This document shows, in pieces, positions 8,056-17,614 of a stretch of 20,199 nt of DNA. The translations under genes and the position numbers were made by a program. Source of the DNA: Stentor coeruleus (Eukaryota > Ciliophora > Heterotrichea > Heterotrichida > Stentoridae); contig MPUH01001250.1 in the NCBI GenBank assembly GCA_001970955.1, positions 1-20,199 on the forward strand, written 5' to 3'. How positions within the stretch are numbered: position 1 is the first letter of the stretch; each line of letters begins with the position of its first letter. The notes beneath the pieces were generated by a model, which saw nothing but the letters and a program-made list of their open reading frames with translations, ran no database searches and was not told the DNA's origin.

Positions 8056-9402
8056 CTAGCTACGGTTAGTCTGGCTACCTATCAAAGCACGATCACTCAT
8101 TATATTCCTCTCAGTAGATGGTGGTACCTCATCTGCTCCTGGCCTTACTATAGGTACAGTTTCTGTAGTCTCTTTATTACAATATCTGCATAATGATGTG
8201 CACATAAACACTAAAATAAATATCCCAATAAAACTCAATAATATAAACACGACAACATTAGTCAGACTATATTGCACGCTAAGTATAAACCCTTCAGTCA
8301 AAGTTGTAGATGGGTTAGATACTGTAAAAATAACTTTATAATCTTTAACTTCATCAGGGACTCGGCCTTTAATGAACAAAGGTCCAAGGCTTATTTCATA
8401 TGCTTTAATAGACTCTTCAATGCCTAGTATGAGAAATGAGTTATGAACTTCAAGGGCTTTTATAGGAGAAAATACTGAAATATCAGAGTTTAAAAGGATT
8501 AGACGAGAAATTACAGAAAGCGTACTTTGGAAACCACAGTATATGAATTCGTTATCCATTTTCAGATATTCACAAGTTGAGGTGTTGTTGTAATGGACTT
8601 GGTGATTATTGTGGGTGTTAATTTCTATGATGCCGTCGATTATGAGGTATATATCATATCCAGATATCAGGTTTCCAGTTATGTTGTAAGTGTTTATAAG
8701 ACTAAGGGCAATGATGCTGAATTCTAGTATTCCGTTAAGTTTGTCAAGAGCAAAAACTCTATCTCCTTTGTATGTACTTTTTATATCTAAATGAGCTAGG
8801 GACATATCTTTGGCTAATAAATAACTCTCGATTTCTATCAAGCCTAAATCATAGTCTGTAATTGTGTATACAAAAACACCAGTTCTCTTAAACACAACAA
8901 TTTTATCAGCAACTACTTCTATAGACTGTATATACTCAGAGTCTTCTACCACTGATACTATCACAGGGTACAAATTCGTCGTAACTTTAATCACAACAAA
9001 ACTCTTGCTATCATAAAGTACAATAAGCTTATCAGCTTTCATTTTCTTATACCTGTTCAAAATTGGGTCTCTAAAACGCTGGATGAATTTCGGTTTCCAA
9101 AAGACTTCAAAATTGAATATTAATAATCCATCATCCATAAGGGCATACACTCTTGAATCAACTAATACTATGGTTGTAACGTTTTTAGAATATCCAGATT
9201 CAAAAACACTTACTTGAGATGACTCAATTTTCCGGTCTGTAATTTTTAAAAAGTCAGGGGTGAGAATTGCTGCTTTGGTTATGATATCGCTAAAGTGATC
9301 GTCAATTTGCAATGAAAATATTGAATTTCTTGTACAGGCTTGCTTTATGAATGGGTCTAAGAGTTCGAAAGCACTGCATAAAGATAATAATAAAATAATC
9401 AT
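8056..9402 (-). CDS. Type I single-pass membrane protein, unknown function
   Basis: 448 residues with a short hydrophobic N-terminus (MIILLLSLCSAFELL) that looks like a signal peptide. A ~365-residue lumenal or extracellular part of beta-rich alternating hydrophobic pattern follows, with several N-glycosylation sequons (NVT, NIT, NNTST). One membrane span lies near residues 384-407 (VVVFILLSFIGIFILVFMC), then a Cys-containing juxtamembrane stretch (CTSLCRYCNK) and a ~40-residue cytosolic tail. The repeated short strands (DKLIVLYD, DKIVVFKRTGVFVYTI, IYLIIDGIIEI) suggest a beta-propeller-like fold (inference). I recognise no family. ATG 9402, stop TAG, no intron evident. Confidence 0.8.
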   Translation of the reverse strand: MIILLLSLCSAFELLDPFIKQACTRNSIFSLQIDDHFSDIITKAAILTPDFLKITDRKIESSQVSVFESGYSKNVTTIVLVDSRVYALMDDGLLIFNFEVFWKPKFIQRFRDPILNRYKKMKADKLIVLYDSKSFVVIKVTTNLYPVIVSVVEDSEYIQSIEVVADKIVVFKRTGVFVYTITDYDLGLIEIESYLLAKDMSLAHLDIKSTYKGDRVFALDKLNGILEFSIIALSLINTYNITGNLISGYDIYLIIDGIIEINTHNNHQVHYNNTSTCEYLKMDNEFIYCGFQSTLSVISRLILLNSDISVFSPIKALEVHNSFLILGIEESIKAYEISLGPLFIKGRVPDEVKDYKVIFTVSNPSTTLTEGFILSVQYSLTNVVVFILLSFIGIFILVFMCTSLCRYCNKETTETVPIVRPGADEVPPSTERNIMSDRALIGSQTNRS

Positions 9403-10153
9403 TACTTATATTAAACCATTATTTATAGTATTAGAAGAGCTTTGAGGAGATTTTTGCATTTTTTAATGGGGATTTGTGATAATTTATAAGATGGATATAC
9501 TGATTTTTGCTAGAATTTTTAGTTGTTTTAGGANGTGATAATTTATAAGATGGATATACTGATTTTTGCTAGAATTTTTAGTTGTTTTAGGATTTTATGC
9601 TATTATTGATGAGGTTGAGAAATTAATTTTGTTTATTTGATGCTTTAATGTTTGGACTACGCTTTTTGTATAAACAACTTTTGAGTTAGATATTTTAGGA
9701 TATGATTATGATATAAGATTGGTAATGAAGGTTTCGATTAATTCATAAAAATAGTTATTTTTATATAAATTAAAGTAGGGTTAATGAATGAGTTTATATG
9801 TAGCAAAGTTATTATTAATATAAGTTTTTAAAGAACTTGCATAATGAATTCTTTAAAATTTTCTATAGTTGCAGATGAATTTATGAATTATTATAGATAA
9901 GATTTAATAAATATTAAGAAATAGAATGCATTTATAATAGTTTAAGAGTTGGGCTAATTAGAGATGCTAATTTTTTATTCGGAAAAAGGAAATTTTATTA
10001 ATAACTTCACTAAGAAAAGCACAAGCTTAAAGTGTATTTTATTATTTATATGAATTACTAATAAAGCTTTAACTTTGATTTAATAGATGAGCGCTATACA
10101 AAAATTATTGTCTATATCAGGTTAATTCTTAAGATATCAGCCTAAAATAATAA
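9403..10153. other. AT-rich divergent intergenic region with an N junction
   Basis: About 750 bases between two divergently transcribed membrane-protein genes; it should contain both promoters. No standard-code frame of useful length is found. Reading TAA/TAG as Gln would open a frame near 9787-10050, but that is expected in such AT-rich sequence and I do not call it. An N with flanking duplication lies at 9534. Confidence 0.5.
9476..9592. repeat. 58-nt direct duplication around single N (intergenic)
   Basis: 9476-9533 and 9535-9592 are identical and separated only by N9534. The pattern is the same as at the other N positions and points to unmerged overlapping contig ends. The real spacer is probably 59 bases shorter. 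Confidence 0.95.
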
Positions 10154-12505
10154 ATGGTTATACCAGCTATACCGCAGATTATAAAAATTCTTGGCTTGAT
10201 TTTTTTTCTGTGGCTTAGCTTATTTATCATGTTGTTGTATTTCTACGACTCTGAGAATAATACATTTGAAGTTTATTTTGAAGACTTCACATTGTACTCT
10301 GAATTACTCTTTGATCACTTAAAACCTGAATGCATAGATTCTGATGAAGTCCATTCACATATTCTATCAAGAGATCAGCGTGAAGAAACTCCATCATATG
10401 TGCCAATCAGCTATGGCTTCGACAGCTACAACGAAAAATCATTTTTCCAATTTAAATCCTACGACAAATGCAATTTCAACTCAATTTTTACCCTTATCAA
10501 CAACACTTATTATATAGCAAAGCCCAACAATACCGAGCTTTTAGTAATTCAAGGTTGTAACAGAGATGAGGAACAATTTGGAGGAGGTAAACTGGAATTC
10601 CCTATAATCTTCCCAGAAGACAACTTTACAATCAATGATAATTGCGAATATTTTTATGCAAGACATAGTAATAGTTCTGGAAATGCAATGCTTAGAAATG
10701 TTTATAAACAAGAATATGCATCAAAAGCAAAAAATATATCTGAAGCAATAATAAAAAGTTCAGGAACCACAGAATTTCGGCCTCTAACTGTTGTGATGTT
10801 TGTTATTGATAGTGTATCTAGACAAGGGCTTTATAGGAATTTGAAAAAGACAATTCAATGGATAAATGATGATGTGGTTTCTAGTGATGGAGATTATGCA
10901 AAGGATTTTGTGGTTTATGATTATAAACTTATTAATGCGATTGAAGCTTTTACTGTGCCAAATCTTGTACCTTTATTGTATGGGATATCAAAAGAACAGG
11001 CTTTGAAAAAATTAGTTTCTGCTAATAATGATAAGATAGAGGATCAGCATAAATTTACTATGCTTCAACAGAACTATTCCTTATTTAGCCATTTTAAATC
11101 ATTAGGATACGTGACAATGTTCTTAAACGATGTAGTCACAGATTATCTTTCCAAAGTTACAGGCCGGAAAATACTATCCGATCATCAAGCTAGTAATTTC
11201 TGGAAACTCGGCAAAGAATATTACCAATACGACGACTTCAATAATAACGATCAATGTATAGGGGAGTATCCTCCACATTACTATTCCTTAAAATACCTAT
11301 CAGAATTCTTAAAAAACTACCAAAATTATAATCGTTTTGCCTATGTTCATATAAACACAGCCCATGCTGGTATAGGTACAAGGCTAAACATTGCAGATTC
11401 TGACTTCAAAACCTTTTTTCAAGACCTACTTCAAATATATAAACAATCAAAAGAAGATATTTTATTTGTATTTATGAGTGATCATGGAACTTCAAGAGGA
11501 GATTTTATAGGTTTAAACAGTTTAGCTGAAAGGGTCAACCCTTTTCAATTGATTATAAGTAACAAAAGACTCATAAAATCTTTGGATGCCCAGAAGTATT
11601 TGGAAATTAATACACAAAGGCTTGTATCAAGATATGATATTTATAGAAGCTTAAAAAATATAGCTTGGGTCCCATATAGAATGATGAATGATAGTATTGA
11701 TGAAGGAATTTATACAGAAATCAAGTCTGTTAATATTTTTAATAAGGAGATTTTTTTTAATAGGACTTGTGATGATGCTGGGGTTAAGGAAAATTTTTGT
11801 TTGGCTGTGAAATTTGAAGATATTGATCCTATTAGTCTGGCTACAAATGATATTACTAAATTTGCGGTTTTGGAAAGCATTAATATGATTAATGCAGTTC
11901 TGGGGAAGATTAACTGCCAAAAGTATTCTTTGAGGATAGTTTTTAGGATACAGAAATTGCAGATGGAGAAGGATAAAGATTTACCTAATACCCATTATCT
12001 TATACAGTTTGGGGTTAATGAGAACCCTAACGCTGTCTTTTTAACACATATGACTCACGGTTATCAAAATCAATATATTGGAATCAACGAAAAAAAGCCT
12101 TTCCAATCTATCAAGCGAGTATTTGTTAAAAAAGAAGGGAAATCTTATTACTATAGTGTGACGAAAATTTGGTCTGTATCACGCTTGGATCCAACATCTT
12201 ATAGTACCAATCTTAGAAAATGTGGAGAAAGCATTAAATTTTCTAATAATTTTATATACTCAGGAATATCAAAAAATTGTTTAGAAACATGCAAAAGTGA
12301 AGGTCTTAACTGCACAACACACAGCTTTTCTACAACATTATCTGGATACTATGAGAAAATGGGATTCGATATTGAAAAAGTTGGAACTGGGAGCTCAATA
12401 GAATTGTATAAGACTATAGTAGAATTTGGTTCTGGAGATAGCTGTACAATGATGTATAACAAAGGCACTGGAATATGCCAATGTACACTTAAGGAACTTT
12501 TATAG
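10154..12505 (+). CDS. DUF229/sulfatase-like type II membrane protein
   Basis: 783 residues. The N-terminus is one hydrophobic anchor (residues ~10-30, IIKILGLIFFLWLSLFIMLL) without an obvious cleavage site, giving a type II topology with a large lumenal domain bearing many NxS/T sequons. The catalytic region matches the DUF229 branch of the alkaline phosphatase/sulfatase superfamily: VVMFVIDSVSRQGLYRNLKKT with the metal-type Asp at 219, TVPNLVPLLYG, FLNDVV, and FVFMSDHGTSRGDF with Asp443-His444. The substrate is unknown for this branch; hydrolysis or transfer at a phosphate or sulfate ester in the secretory pathway is a family-level guess. The C-terminal ~230 residues include a Cys-rich end (CLETCKSEGLNCTTHS, CQCTLKELL). 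ATG 10154, stop TAG; no intron needed. Confidence 0.85.
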   Translation: MVIPAIPQIIKILGLIFFLWLSLFIMLLYFYDSENNTFEVYFEDFTLYSELLFDHLKPECIDSDEVHSHILSRDQREETPSYVPISYGFDSYNEKSFFQFKSYDKCNFNSIFTLINNTYYIAKPNNTELLVIQGCNRDEEQFGGGKLEFPIIFPEDNFTINDNCEYFYARHSNSSGNAMLRNVYKQEYASKAKNISEAIIKSSGTTEFRPLTVVMFVIDSVSRQGLYRNLKKTIQWINDDVVSSDGDYAKDFVVYDYKLINAIEAFTVPNLVPLLYGISKEQALKKLVSANNDKIEDQHKFTMLQQNYSLFSHFKSLGYVTMFLNDVVTDYLSKVTGRKILSDHQASNFWKLGKEYYQYDDFNNNDQCIGEYPPHYYSLKYLSEFLKNYQNYNRFAYVHINTAHAGIGTRLNIADSDFKTFFQDLLQIYKQSKEDILFVFMSDHGTSRGDFIGLNSLAERVNPFQLIISNKRLIKSLDAQKYLEINTQRLVSRYDIYRSLKNIAWVPYRMMNDSIDEGIYTEIKSVNIFNKEIFFNRTCDDAGVKENFCLAVKFEDIDPISLATNDITKFAVLESINMINAVLGKINCQKYSLRIVFRIQKLQMEKDKDLPNTHYLIQFGVNENPNAVFLTHMTHGYQNQYIGINEKKPFQSIKRVFVKKEGKSYYYSVTKIWSVSRLDPTSYSTNLRKCGESIKFSNNFIYSGISKNCLETCKSEGLNCTTHSFSTTLSGYYEKMGFDIEKVGTGSSIELYKTIVEFGSGDSCTMMYNKGTGICQCTLKELL

Positions 12506-12573
12506 GGTTAGTAAATATAAGTTACATTTATTTTCTGAAAATTTCTCCTCAACTAGTTTGCAGCATTTTTCCT

Positions 12574-12954
12574 TTATCGATTCAGCTCCATCTTCAAACT
12601 TTGATCTGTGATTCTATTATAATGCATAGTTAACTGATATATCAATGGCATAATTTTCCTAGACGATATTACATTATCGAGTTTTATTGATGCATTAAAT
12701 TTGCTAACCTCAATTTGCGAAATTTTTTTCTCTTTAATTTTTGCATGATCTCTTACCCTATCTACATCTTCATAGTAGATTTTAGAATTTTGTGCATAGC
12801 CGCGAGGAGATAATTTATTATATAATGAAGAAACTTTACCTATAACTTGCTAATAATTTTTTTCCATATTATGATTGTGGTAAGTTGGCAAGGAACTAAA
12901 ACGTTATCTAGGATAGTGTCTTATACTAAATTCATTGTTGCTATTATTTTCCAT
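12574..12954 (-). pseudogene. Degenerate reading frame with two internal stops
   Basis: From ATG 12954 one minus-strand frame looks coding across 127 codons but is interrupted by TAA (12904-12906) and TAG (12850-12852) before ending at TAA 12574-12576. The last 91 codons (12849-12577) are uninterrupted, unlikely by chance at this AT content. They encode a charged sequence, for example IYYEDVDRVRDHAKIKEKK and NVISSRKIMPLIYQLTMHY. From about 12600 the minus-1 frame also looks coding (EDGAESIKEKCCKLVEEKF) and runs to TAA 12500-12502, overlapping the DUF229 stop. I recognise no family. The simplest reading is a decaying gene or one with sequence errors; use of TAA/TAG as Gln is not supported by neighbouring genes. 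Confidence 0.45.
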
Positions 12955-13020
12955 TTACAGTTTATTTAGATGAGGTCTTTGAGGATATATAATGTTGGAT
13001 TTTTGTGAAGGGTTTGGTTA

Positions 13021-13353
13021 ATGGACATTATTAGAAAAATTATCATGGATGATAAGAAATTAGCTAGTTCGGCAAGAAGGCAGATTGGTAAGGAAAATAA
13101 AATCAAAGATGCTGAGCTTATGAAAGAACTAATGAAACAGGAAAGGAGGATGTATTGGGAGGATTATAGAGGGATGTTATATCGAAACTTTAAATCAGAT
13201 TTCTATATAGGTATGGGAGTAAGTACAACACTTGCTATAGTAGTGAGAAGTGTTGTAATTTTCCCATTGGTCATGTCTACTTTCTTCACATTTGAAGCGG
13301 GCAGAACATGGATTCAAGTACCAAGACCTACCTATGACTTTAAAGATGATTAG
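13021..13353 (+). CDS. 110-residue single-span membrane protein, unknown
   Basis: Starts at ATG 13021 and ends at TAG 13353. The first ~65 residues are strongly charged and helical (KENKIKDAELMKELMKQERR). A hydrophobic span follows at about residues 66-90 (YIGMGVSTTLAIVVRSVVIFPLVMS), then a short tail FEAGRTWIQVPRPTYDFKDD. The basic amphipathic N-terminus with one span would suit a small mitochondrial inner-membrane or accessory subunit, but this is a guess; no family is recognised. It starts 66 bases from the upstream degenerate frame, in divergent orientation. Confidence 0.6.
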   Translation: MDIIRKIIMDDKKLASSARRQIGKENKIKDAELMKELMKQERRMYWEDYRGMLYRNFKSDFYIGMGVSTTLAIVVRSVVIFPLVMSTFFTFEAGRTWIQVPRPTYDFKDD

Positions 13354-13767
13354 AAATTTTAGTAAATGGGTTAGAGGAAATTTCATGCATATAGTAAATT
13401 CTACAAACCCTTCTATCTTAAGCTCATTAGTAATAAGCAATCCTTCTATTATTTACATATATAAAAGCTTTTTATCATATAATATGATAATAAAGCAATT
13501 ATCAATCTACTAGAATGTTATAAAATATATCCAAATAAATTTTAATTACATAAGCCTCATCAAAAACTCTAATTTAGTATTATTATATAGCATAATAGAT
13601 TCTAACATACAATTACAATATAAAAATTCTATAAATCCTAGCATATATATAACTATACGAAAAAGTATAACATTAAAGCACTTAGCTATAAGAAATTCAA
13701 ACTAAATATCCTTAACATATTGAATATGCTTATCTAAAGTAATTGACGTAATAATATCTTAGTAAAA
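13354..13767. other. AT-rich spacer, no gene seen
   Basis: About 410 bases, among the most AT-rich in the window, between the small membrane protein and ELOF1. Short frames on both strands are shadows of the upstream gene or chance. No RNA gene or repeat was recognised. It should hold the ELOF1 promoter. Confidence 0.6.
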
Positions 13768-14016
13768 ATGGGAAAGCGGAAAAGTTCTCGTAAGGTACAA
13801 AAGGCACCTAGACCCAAGCTTGACAGAGTTTTTGATTGTCCCTTCTGCAACCACAACAAAACTGTCGAGATAATGTTCAAAAAACAAGAACACAAGGCCA
13901 GTATTAGCTGTCGAGTTTGCACAGTGTCATGGGAAACCAAAACAACAGCTTTGACAGAAGCTATCGATGTCTACAGTGACTGGTTAGATGCCTGCGAACA
14001 GGTAAATAGTTCTTAA
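13768..14016 (+). CDS. ELOF1: Transcription elongation factor 1 (ELOF1/Elf1)
   Basis: A complete 82-residue Elf1-family protein, the normal family length. It has the basic N-terminal tail MGKRKSSRKVQKAPRPKLDR, then the zinc ribbon with Cys pairs at 24/27 (CPFCNH) and 48/51 (CRVC), and the conserved W-containing helix ending DVYSDWLDACE. Elf1 binds elongating RNA polymerase II in the nucleus, helps passage through nucleosomes and takes part in transcription-coupled repair (family knowledge). ATG 13768 is the only sensible start; it gives the conserved MGKRK tail. Stop TAA. It is more GC-rich than its flanks. Confidence 0.95.
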   Translation: MGKRKSSRKVQKAPRPKLDRVFDCPFCNHNKTVEIMFKKQEHKASISCRVCTVSWETKTTALTEAIDVYSDWLDACEQVNSS

Positions 14017-14205
14017 TAATTGATTTCTTGTTGAATTTTTATCATAAGATTAGTTTTGAATACAAAACTCTATATAAAAATTTATGTTTTATGAACTTTT
14101 ATTAGGAGGCTATCAGTTTAGTATTTGAAAAGATTTTATGATATATGTTTGCTCTAGAATTTAGCATTAACATTCTACTAATTAAGAAAGCTAGTAATAC
14201 TTTTC

Positions 14206-14459
14206 TTAATTTATCATTATATTCCTGTCACATATGCAGATTTCGTCGAGCATCCTTTTCTGCAAATAAGCAATTTTATGTGGACTTATATGATTAAACT
14301 TCATAAAAAGCCTTATATAATCTGCAAAGCTATAGAATTCAAATAATATCCATCACTACCAATCTTAATCTGATTAAGGGTATCCTTTGCCATTTTCTGT
14401 AAATTCATCTTATAATCTTTCTTAGTTTTATTCTTTAAGAAACTAAAATTAGTCAACAT
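14206..14459 (-). pseudogene. Small frameshifted gene, unknown family
   Basis: From ATG 14459 the frame reads MLTNFSFLKNKTKKDYKM and continues through KMAKDTLNQIKIGSDGYY, then hits a stop. The minus-1 frame takes over in a strongly coding-like way: EFYSFADYIRLFMKFNH, then ISPHKIAYLQKRMLDEICIC, ending at TAA 14206-14208. The total of 254 nt is one base short of 85 codons, so one missing base near 14341-14343 would restore a single frame. I do not recognise the protein. It may be an intact gene with a sequence error or a recent pseudogene. It lies on the opposite strand to ELOF1, convergent, with 189 nt between the stops. Confidence 0.5.
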
Positions 14460-14989
14460 ATTAATTAAGATTGATAAAACTATTTATTTTAAGATGTGCT
14501 TTACTAAACCACAAAAGGAGTAGAGTAATTAGACATGATTTAAGGCATAATCATTTGATTTTCAAGTAAATCTGAAAGAAAAAAATTTAAAAATAAAATT
14601 ACTCAGAACAGCTTTAGAAAACGAAATAACTATACTTGAAATTGAATCCTATATATATCCTCATTCATATCTATTCTAAATAAAAGCTCTTAACCCCTTA
14701 TTTTTTCAATTCATTAATTCAACATCAAAACCCTCCAGCAAAAATTCTAATCATTAATTGGCTTTGTGTAAAAAAAATAATTACGATACAAAGATTTATA
14801 TATAAAAATAGCCTCTAGTATTTAAAAATCATAATATACAACTATAAAATTACTACAAACTTGAATATATTAAGTATCTTAAAAACCATAAGCACCTTCT
14901 ATTTTCACAAATTCTCTAAACCTCTGCAAACAAACCGTATGATCTTCATAGTTGTGCCTATATTGAATTCCATTATAAACTAAACCAAT
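14460..14989. other. AT-rich spacer upstream of the DENN gene
   Basis: About 530 bases between two divergent genes. A roughly 40-codon open stretch on the plus strand (about 14550-14680, VNLKEKNLKIKLLRTALENE and so on, ending at a TAA) looks helical but has no ATG and no known motif. I do not call a gene. No RNA or repeat was recognised. Confidence 0.4.
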
Positions 14990-17614
14990 ATGGAAAATTG
15001 TTACTTAAAACTCAAGGACTTTTGCCAAAATTCATCAACAGTAGTCGAATACTTCCTGATAGTTGGGATAAATCACTCAAGTTTACGTGAAAATATTGAA
15101 GAACATCATATACTAACCCCTATAATCCTATCCCAATTTCCCCCATTCAACCGTAATGAAGTCCTTATCCCCGAATCAATCCCAATATTTTGCTTTCCAT
15201 GGGGTATGAGTATATCTAGAAGCCAACAATTCCCTTCAGTGTCTTATCTTTTACTTACAGACGAAAAAGGAAATAAACTATTTTGCACATCTTTAAAGAT
15301 ATGGGAACTTGCTGAAGAGCCTTTTGAATGTACGGAATCTACAATAAATTCAAGGAAAAGCTATAGTGTTTTAGCAGATGAAATATTTTATGTGCCCAAA
15401 TGTATTGTTATTGTATCTAAACTAGCTTTTTTTGAAACTTTTGAGAGGATTCTTTATAAAATATACAAGCTTACATTGACCCCGATACCATCACCGATTG
15501 AATGGTTTATTGGGCATTTGGTATTACTAGTTCCAACTCCACCCCGTGGCCATTTATGTGTAGAGTATAAACTTGGGGATCTAGATTGCGATTTTAAATT
15601 GCCTCCACTTAATAAACTCCCTCTACTGGATATAAACCTTGGGTGCCTTTTTACCTACCTAAGCTTAGAAAACGTGCTTAAAGTCTTCACATGCTTAGCT
15701 TTAGAGCAATCAACAGTTTTCTTATCAGCAAACGACGCTAATCTATCTTCCTGTTGCATGTCCCTTCTTTCCTTGCTTTTCCCATTTCAATGGAGTCTAG
15801 TCTGTGTTCCAATCCTCCCTGAACTCTTATTAGACTATCTTTATTCCCCAGTAAGTTTCATATATGGTCTCAACATAAAATTCAAAGAAGAAGTCTATAT
15901 CCGCGGTGATGAAAATTTATTTATAGTCGACTTAGACAACAATTTAGTCTATTCTAATGCCCAATCCTTAAAAATTTCTAATGAAAAATTTTCACCTATA
16001 ACAATCCCTCCTCTACCTCTTCATTATGGTAAAAAACTCAATAAAAAGCTCCAGAAAATCCTAGATGCCTATGAAATACAGGAAAATAAAATTTTTACTA
16101 CAGAAACTTGTGAGAGTATTCGAGACGCATTTTTTCAGTTCTTTGTAGCAATTTTGAAGAACTATAAGAAATATATGAATTTCGGCAGTGTAGCTGATAA
16201 TGGGAGTTGCTTTGATGAAATTGGGTTTATTAAAGATGCTCCTGATAATGCAAGAGGGTTTTTTATAAGATTTTTTAAAACTCAGATGTTTGCGAATTTC
16301 TGTGAAACTAGGATGCGGCCTTTGAATATTGAGGAACACTCTGAAAGTTTATTGTTTGACGAATATATACTAGCTAAGCTCAATAGGTCTAAGCTAAGAT
16401 ATAGTAAATACCCAACACCTTTTATCAATGATACTTCACAAATATGGAAAAATTCTTATAAGGTGCCGGAAATAACTATTTTGGCAGAAATGAATAATTT
16501 CGTATATGATCGTTTTCCTTATTTTAACTTTGAAGTGTTTAGTGAGTACCCATTGCCTAGAGAAAAACCCCCAAAGTACTCAGAGTCTATAGATTTCCAG
16601 TATTCAAATCATACAGAAATTACTCAAAAGCATGTTACTGAAGAGGAAATGGTGTACTTGTGCTGGATTGAAATATGGGCTTCATGTCTTTGGTATCAAG
16701 ATGAAAACGAACACAATCTGAGGTTTAAAGAGCTCATATCAACATTGAGAGCTTTGAGGAAAATTAGCACTTCCGCTTTGACTTCAAGTTATAAAATACT
16801 GCTGGAAGCATCAGCTAGGATTAATCCTAGCCTTGGAATGCCAATTTTTAAAGAAATGACTGACTCGCAAGTCATGGTCGATGCAGCAACAGTGCATTTA
16901 CTACAGAGGATTTTAAGCCTGTCAATAAAAAAAGACCAAAAGCATGCTGTGAAAAACACGGGTAACAGTATTTTCTATACAAGCAGCCCAATCAACGAAA
17001 ATTTCATGCAGAACTCCTACCGCCGACGAGTTTTCACCAAAGCTAGCGATCACCACATCTTCGCTAAACAAGAACTCTGTTTCCTCATTAAAGAAACCTG
17101 TAAAAAATGTCACAAATTCCTAACCATTACTGAAATCAAATCAGGCTGGCAAAATACTGCTTATGTCTTCGAATCAGCCTGTCCAGGATGTAAAGAAAAA
17201 TATATCCCAAGTTTACGTATCCGTATAGGTCTCGAAGTAGGTCATGAACAAAAAACATCCAATCGTGAAAATACAATTTTTGCTTCCCCAATAACTTTGC
17301 GTGCTATGATAAAAGATCTTTTAGATGATCAGAAAAACAAATTCAGACTAGAAATTGATCTAATTAGAATATACAATCCGATAATATTTTGGAATCTTAT
17401 ATGGCATTTTAATAACTTAGATTTACCTTTTGAGTTAATGCTTCCATATGAACAAGATGTAATTGACGTGAAAAACTCATTTGTCATAGTTGGTGAAGAG
17501 GTTGGGAAGAATTTAAAGGTTGATAAAGAGGTGCAGACTGATTGGAATTTGGTGAATATAGACCAAGCCATAAGGAAGTATAAAGAAACTATTAGTAAAA
17601 ATAAAGATGTTTAA
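14990..17614 (+). CDS. DENN-domain Rab GEF, DENND4-like
   Basis: 874 residues. The N-terminal half is a tripartite DENN module: uDENN-like (LTPIILSQFPP, FCFPWG, FPSVSYLLLTDEKG), cDENN-like (PKCIVIVSKLAFFETFERIL, LLVPTPPRG, ALEQSTVFLSAN, FQWSLVCVPILPELLLDYL) and dDENN-like. DENN proteins activate Rab GTPases by nucleotide exchange on membranes. The C-terminus carries a zinc-ribbon-like unit with Cys pairs at 704/707 and 731/734, then a stretch ending PIIFWNLIWHFNNLDLPFEL. The spacing C..C...EI..GW...CP.C....P.L.I.I followed by WNL.W.F..LDLP is that of the DENND4 C-terminus, whose animal members act on Rab10. Animal DENND4 proteins are about twice as long, so this is a short version. ATG 14990; stop TAA only 16 bases from the convergent disulfide isomerase stop. 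Confidence 0.85.
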   Translation: MENCYLKLKDFCQNSSTVVEYFLIVGINHSSLRENIEEHHILTPIILSQFPPFNRNEVLIPESIPIFCFPWGMSISRSQQFPSVSYLLLTDEKGNKLFCTSLKIWELAEEPFECTESTINSRKSYSVLADEIFYVPKCIVIVSKLAFFETFERILYKIYKLTLTPIPSPIEWFIGHLVLLVPTPPRGHLCVEYKLGDLDCDFKLPPLNKLPLLDINLGCLFTYLSLENVLKVFTCLALEQSTVFLSANDANLSSCCMSLLSLLFPFQWSLVCVPILPELLLDYLYSPVSFIYGLNIKFKEEVYIRGDENLFIVDLDNNLVYSNAQSLKISNEKFSPITIPPLPLHYGKKLNKKLQKILDAYEIQENKIFTTETCESIRDAFFQFFVAILKNYKKYMNFGSVADNGSCFDEIGFIKDAPDNARGFFIRFFKTQMFANFCETRMRPLNIEEHSESLLFDEYILAKLNRSKLRYSKYPTPFINDTSQIWKNSYKVPEITILAEMNNFVYDRFPYFNFEVFSEYPLPREKPPKYSESIDFQYSNHTEITQKHVTEEEMVYLCWIEIWASCLWYQDENEHNLRFKELISTLRALRKISTSALTSSYKILLEASARINPSLGMPIFKEMTDSQVMVDAATVHLLQRILSLSIKKDQKHAVKNTGNSIFYTSSPINENFMQNSYRRRVFTKASDHHIFAKQELCFLIKETCKKCHKFLTITEIKSGWQNTAYVFESACPGCKEKYIPSLRIRIGLEVGHEQKTSNRENTIFASPITLRAMIKDLLDDQKNKFRLEIDLIRIYNPIIFWNLIWHFNNLDLPFELMLPYEQDVIDVKNSFVIVGEEVGKNLKVDKEVQTDWNLVNIDQAIRKYKETISKNKDV

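Noticed and set aside
9787..10050. A longer open frame if TAA/TAG are read as Gln (ciliate code), with similar effects near 7740-8030 and 14490-14900
   Set aside because: In DNA this AT-rich, ignoring TAA and TAG opens long frames everywhere. The conserved genes contain no in-frame TAA, TAG or TGA and use only CAA/CAG for Gln, so code reassignment is not supported.
11651..11920. Minus-strand 89-codon frame inside the DUF229 gene
   Set aside because: Antisense shadow of a well-supported coding region.
13195..13513. Frames at 13195-13440 (-) and 13292-13513 (+)
   Set aside because: Overlap the 110-residue membrane protein in other frames and run into AT-rich spacer; no motif.
13734..13940. 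Minus-strand frame over ELOF1
   Set aside because: Antisense shadow of a clearly recognised gene.
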